Shown piece by piece: positions 41,406 through 41,979 of a stretch of DNA of 41,979 nucleotides (its first letter is position 1; every line of letters starts with the position of its first letter). Source of the stretch: Oceanicaulis sp. GTDB lineage: Bacteria; Pseudomonadota; Alphaproteobacteria; Caulobacterales; Maricaulaceae. A program made the translations under genes and the position numbers. The notes beneath the pieces are model-generated. The model was given only the letters and a program-made list of their open reading frames with translations, searched no databases and was not told the DNA's origin. The stretch spans positions 1-41,979 of the forward strand of contig JANQMI010000212.1 in assembly GCA_028280165.1 (NCBI GenBank), in the 5' to 3' direction.

Positions 41406-41439
41406 AAAAAAGGGGTTGGCGCTCAGGCCAACCCCTTTT
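41406..41439 (+). terminator. Rho-independent terminator of the his operon
   Basis: AAAAGGGGTTGGC (41408-41420) pairs perfectly over 13 bp with GCCAACCCCTTTT (41427-41439) around a 6-nt loop, with A-rich and T-rich flanks that would also serve the convergent gene. It begins 22 bp after the hisIE stop. Confidence 0.92.
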
Positions 41440-41461
41440 CTTTCCAGTGATAGTCCGACCC

Positions 41462-41979
41462 CTAGTACGGCCCGGATCCGCGACGGCCTGGATTACGGAA
41501 GTCATCTCCAAAGAAGATGGCATTCGTCACCAGACGGGCTGATCCGCGATAATAGGCCCGGAAGACGGGGTTATCGGCGAACACGATGACCGAACCGCCG
41601 CCGACCCGCTCGGCATGGACCATGCCTTGGCCTTCCAGGCGCTCGCGGTTTTCCACGGAGGCATAGCCCGCCTGGATCGGATCATCATCGGCATAACGCA
41701 CGGGCAGGGCGAACGGGTTATCGCCCGGCACGAAGCCCTGATTGCCGATCTTGTGAACCGACAGAGAGTCATCGTCGAATCCAAACAAGAGCGGGTGACT
41801 GAGATCGACTTCGGTTTCGAAGACCGCGCCCGAAATCCCGATCTCCGCGTCCCAGGCATTGATGCTGGAATAAGGCCGAGCGTCCGGCGTATCACCGTCT
41901 TCGCTTTCGTTTTCCAGCCAGGTCGCCGAGCTCAGCTCGCTGGACACCGCCCAGCGGGCCCCGCCACGGATACCGATCA
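41462..41979 (-). CDS. C-terminal part of a probable M14-type zinc peptidase (partial)
   Basis: The frame is open to the window end (residues IGIRGGARWAVSSELSS lead in before the apparent GTG start at 41947), so the N-terminus lies outside. The visible 172 or so residues include DLSHPLLFGFDDDSLSVHKI, NPFALPVRYADDDPIQAGYA, HAERVGGGSVIVFADNPVFR and the ending RLVTNAIFFGDDFRNPG. This matches, as far as I recall, the C-terminal amidotransferase-like domain of large secreted M14 carboxypeptidase-like proteins. The catalytic HxxE domain is not in view, so the call is tentative. Confidence 0.65.
   Translation of the reverse strand, partial: IGIRGGARWAVSSELSSATWLENESEDGDTPDARPYSSINAWDAEIGISGAVFETEVDLSHPLLFGFDDDSLSVHKIGNQGFVPGDNPFALPVRYADDDPIQAGYASVENRERLEGQGMVHAERVGGGSVIVFADNPVFRAYYRGSARLVTNAIFFGDDFRNPGRRGSGPY

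Overview
The window is alphaproteobacterial chromosomal DNA, GC-rich and densely coded. The best fit is a prosthecate marine lineage of the Hyphomonadaceae/Maricaulaceae type. The evidence is a holdfast-type polysaccharide locus (hfsD, hfsA, hfsB, hfsC-like), an ATP12 chaperone, long-form recG next to sdhE, and CGTCATTCCCGCG-type extragenic palindromes. This placement is inferred from gene content; no rRNA or tRNA gene is visible.

Layout. 1-1137: recG, broken after helicase motif Ia by about 125 bp of AT-rich DNA at the window edge. 1226-4596: sdhE and a pterin group (folB, a pteridine-reductase-like SDR, a QueD-like protein lacking the usual cysteine), with two blocks of extragenic palindromes at the gene 3' ends, then a small membrane protein and a VOC protein. 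4679-7878: rarA, then a SatD-like protein with a cyclase-like N-terminal half and a possible C-terminal HTH, an array of eight GCC-N6-GGC operator-like palindromes, and a DUF3307 membrane protein. 7932-10721: the overlapping run crcB, rluC-type synthase, HAD phosphatase, ATP12 chaperone, closed by a terminator. 11152-17614: a chemoreceptor with a PilZ-like tail, pccB, a GIY-YIG nuclease gene embedded in palindromes, and an MscS channel. 17669-19362: an XRE regulator/membrane protein pair with twin operators, and a 2OG-Fe(II) oxygenase. 19607-25905: an unrecognised membrane-anchored protein, a Sel1 protein and the holdfast-type locus. 25902-34195: a TetR-controlled uptake and catabolism cluster (two alpha/beta hydrolases, TetR, TonB receptor, MFS carrier, acyl-CoA synthetase). 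34192-34734: a DJ-1/PfpI-like protein. 34938-41439: a TrpR-like regulator and a compact his operon, hisG-hisD-(hisC remnant fused to)hisB-hisH-hisA-hisF-hisIE, ending in a terminator. 41462-41979: the C-terminal end of a probable M14 peptidase.

The two strongest candidates for new biology are the SatD-like/DUF3307 pair with its geometrically regular operator array (6191-7878), and the HisB protein whose N-terminal 213 residues look like a HisC aminotransferase that has lost its PLP domain. The GIY-YIG gene lying among extragenic palindromes is a third, reminiscent of REP/RAYT pairing but with a different nuclease family.
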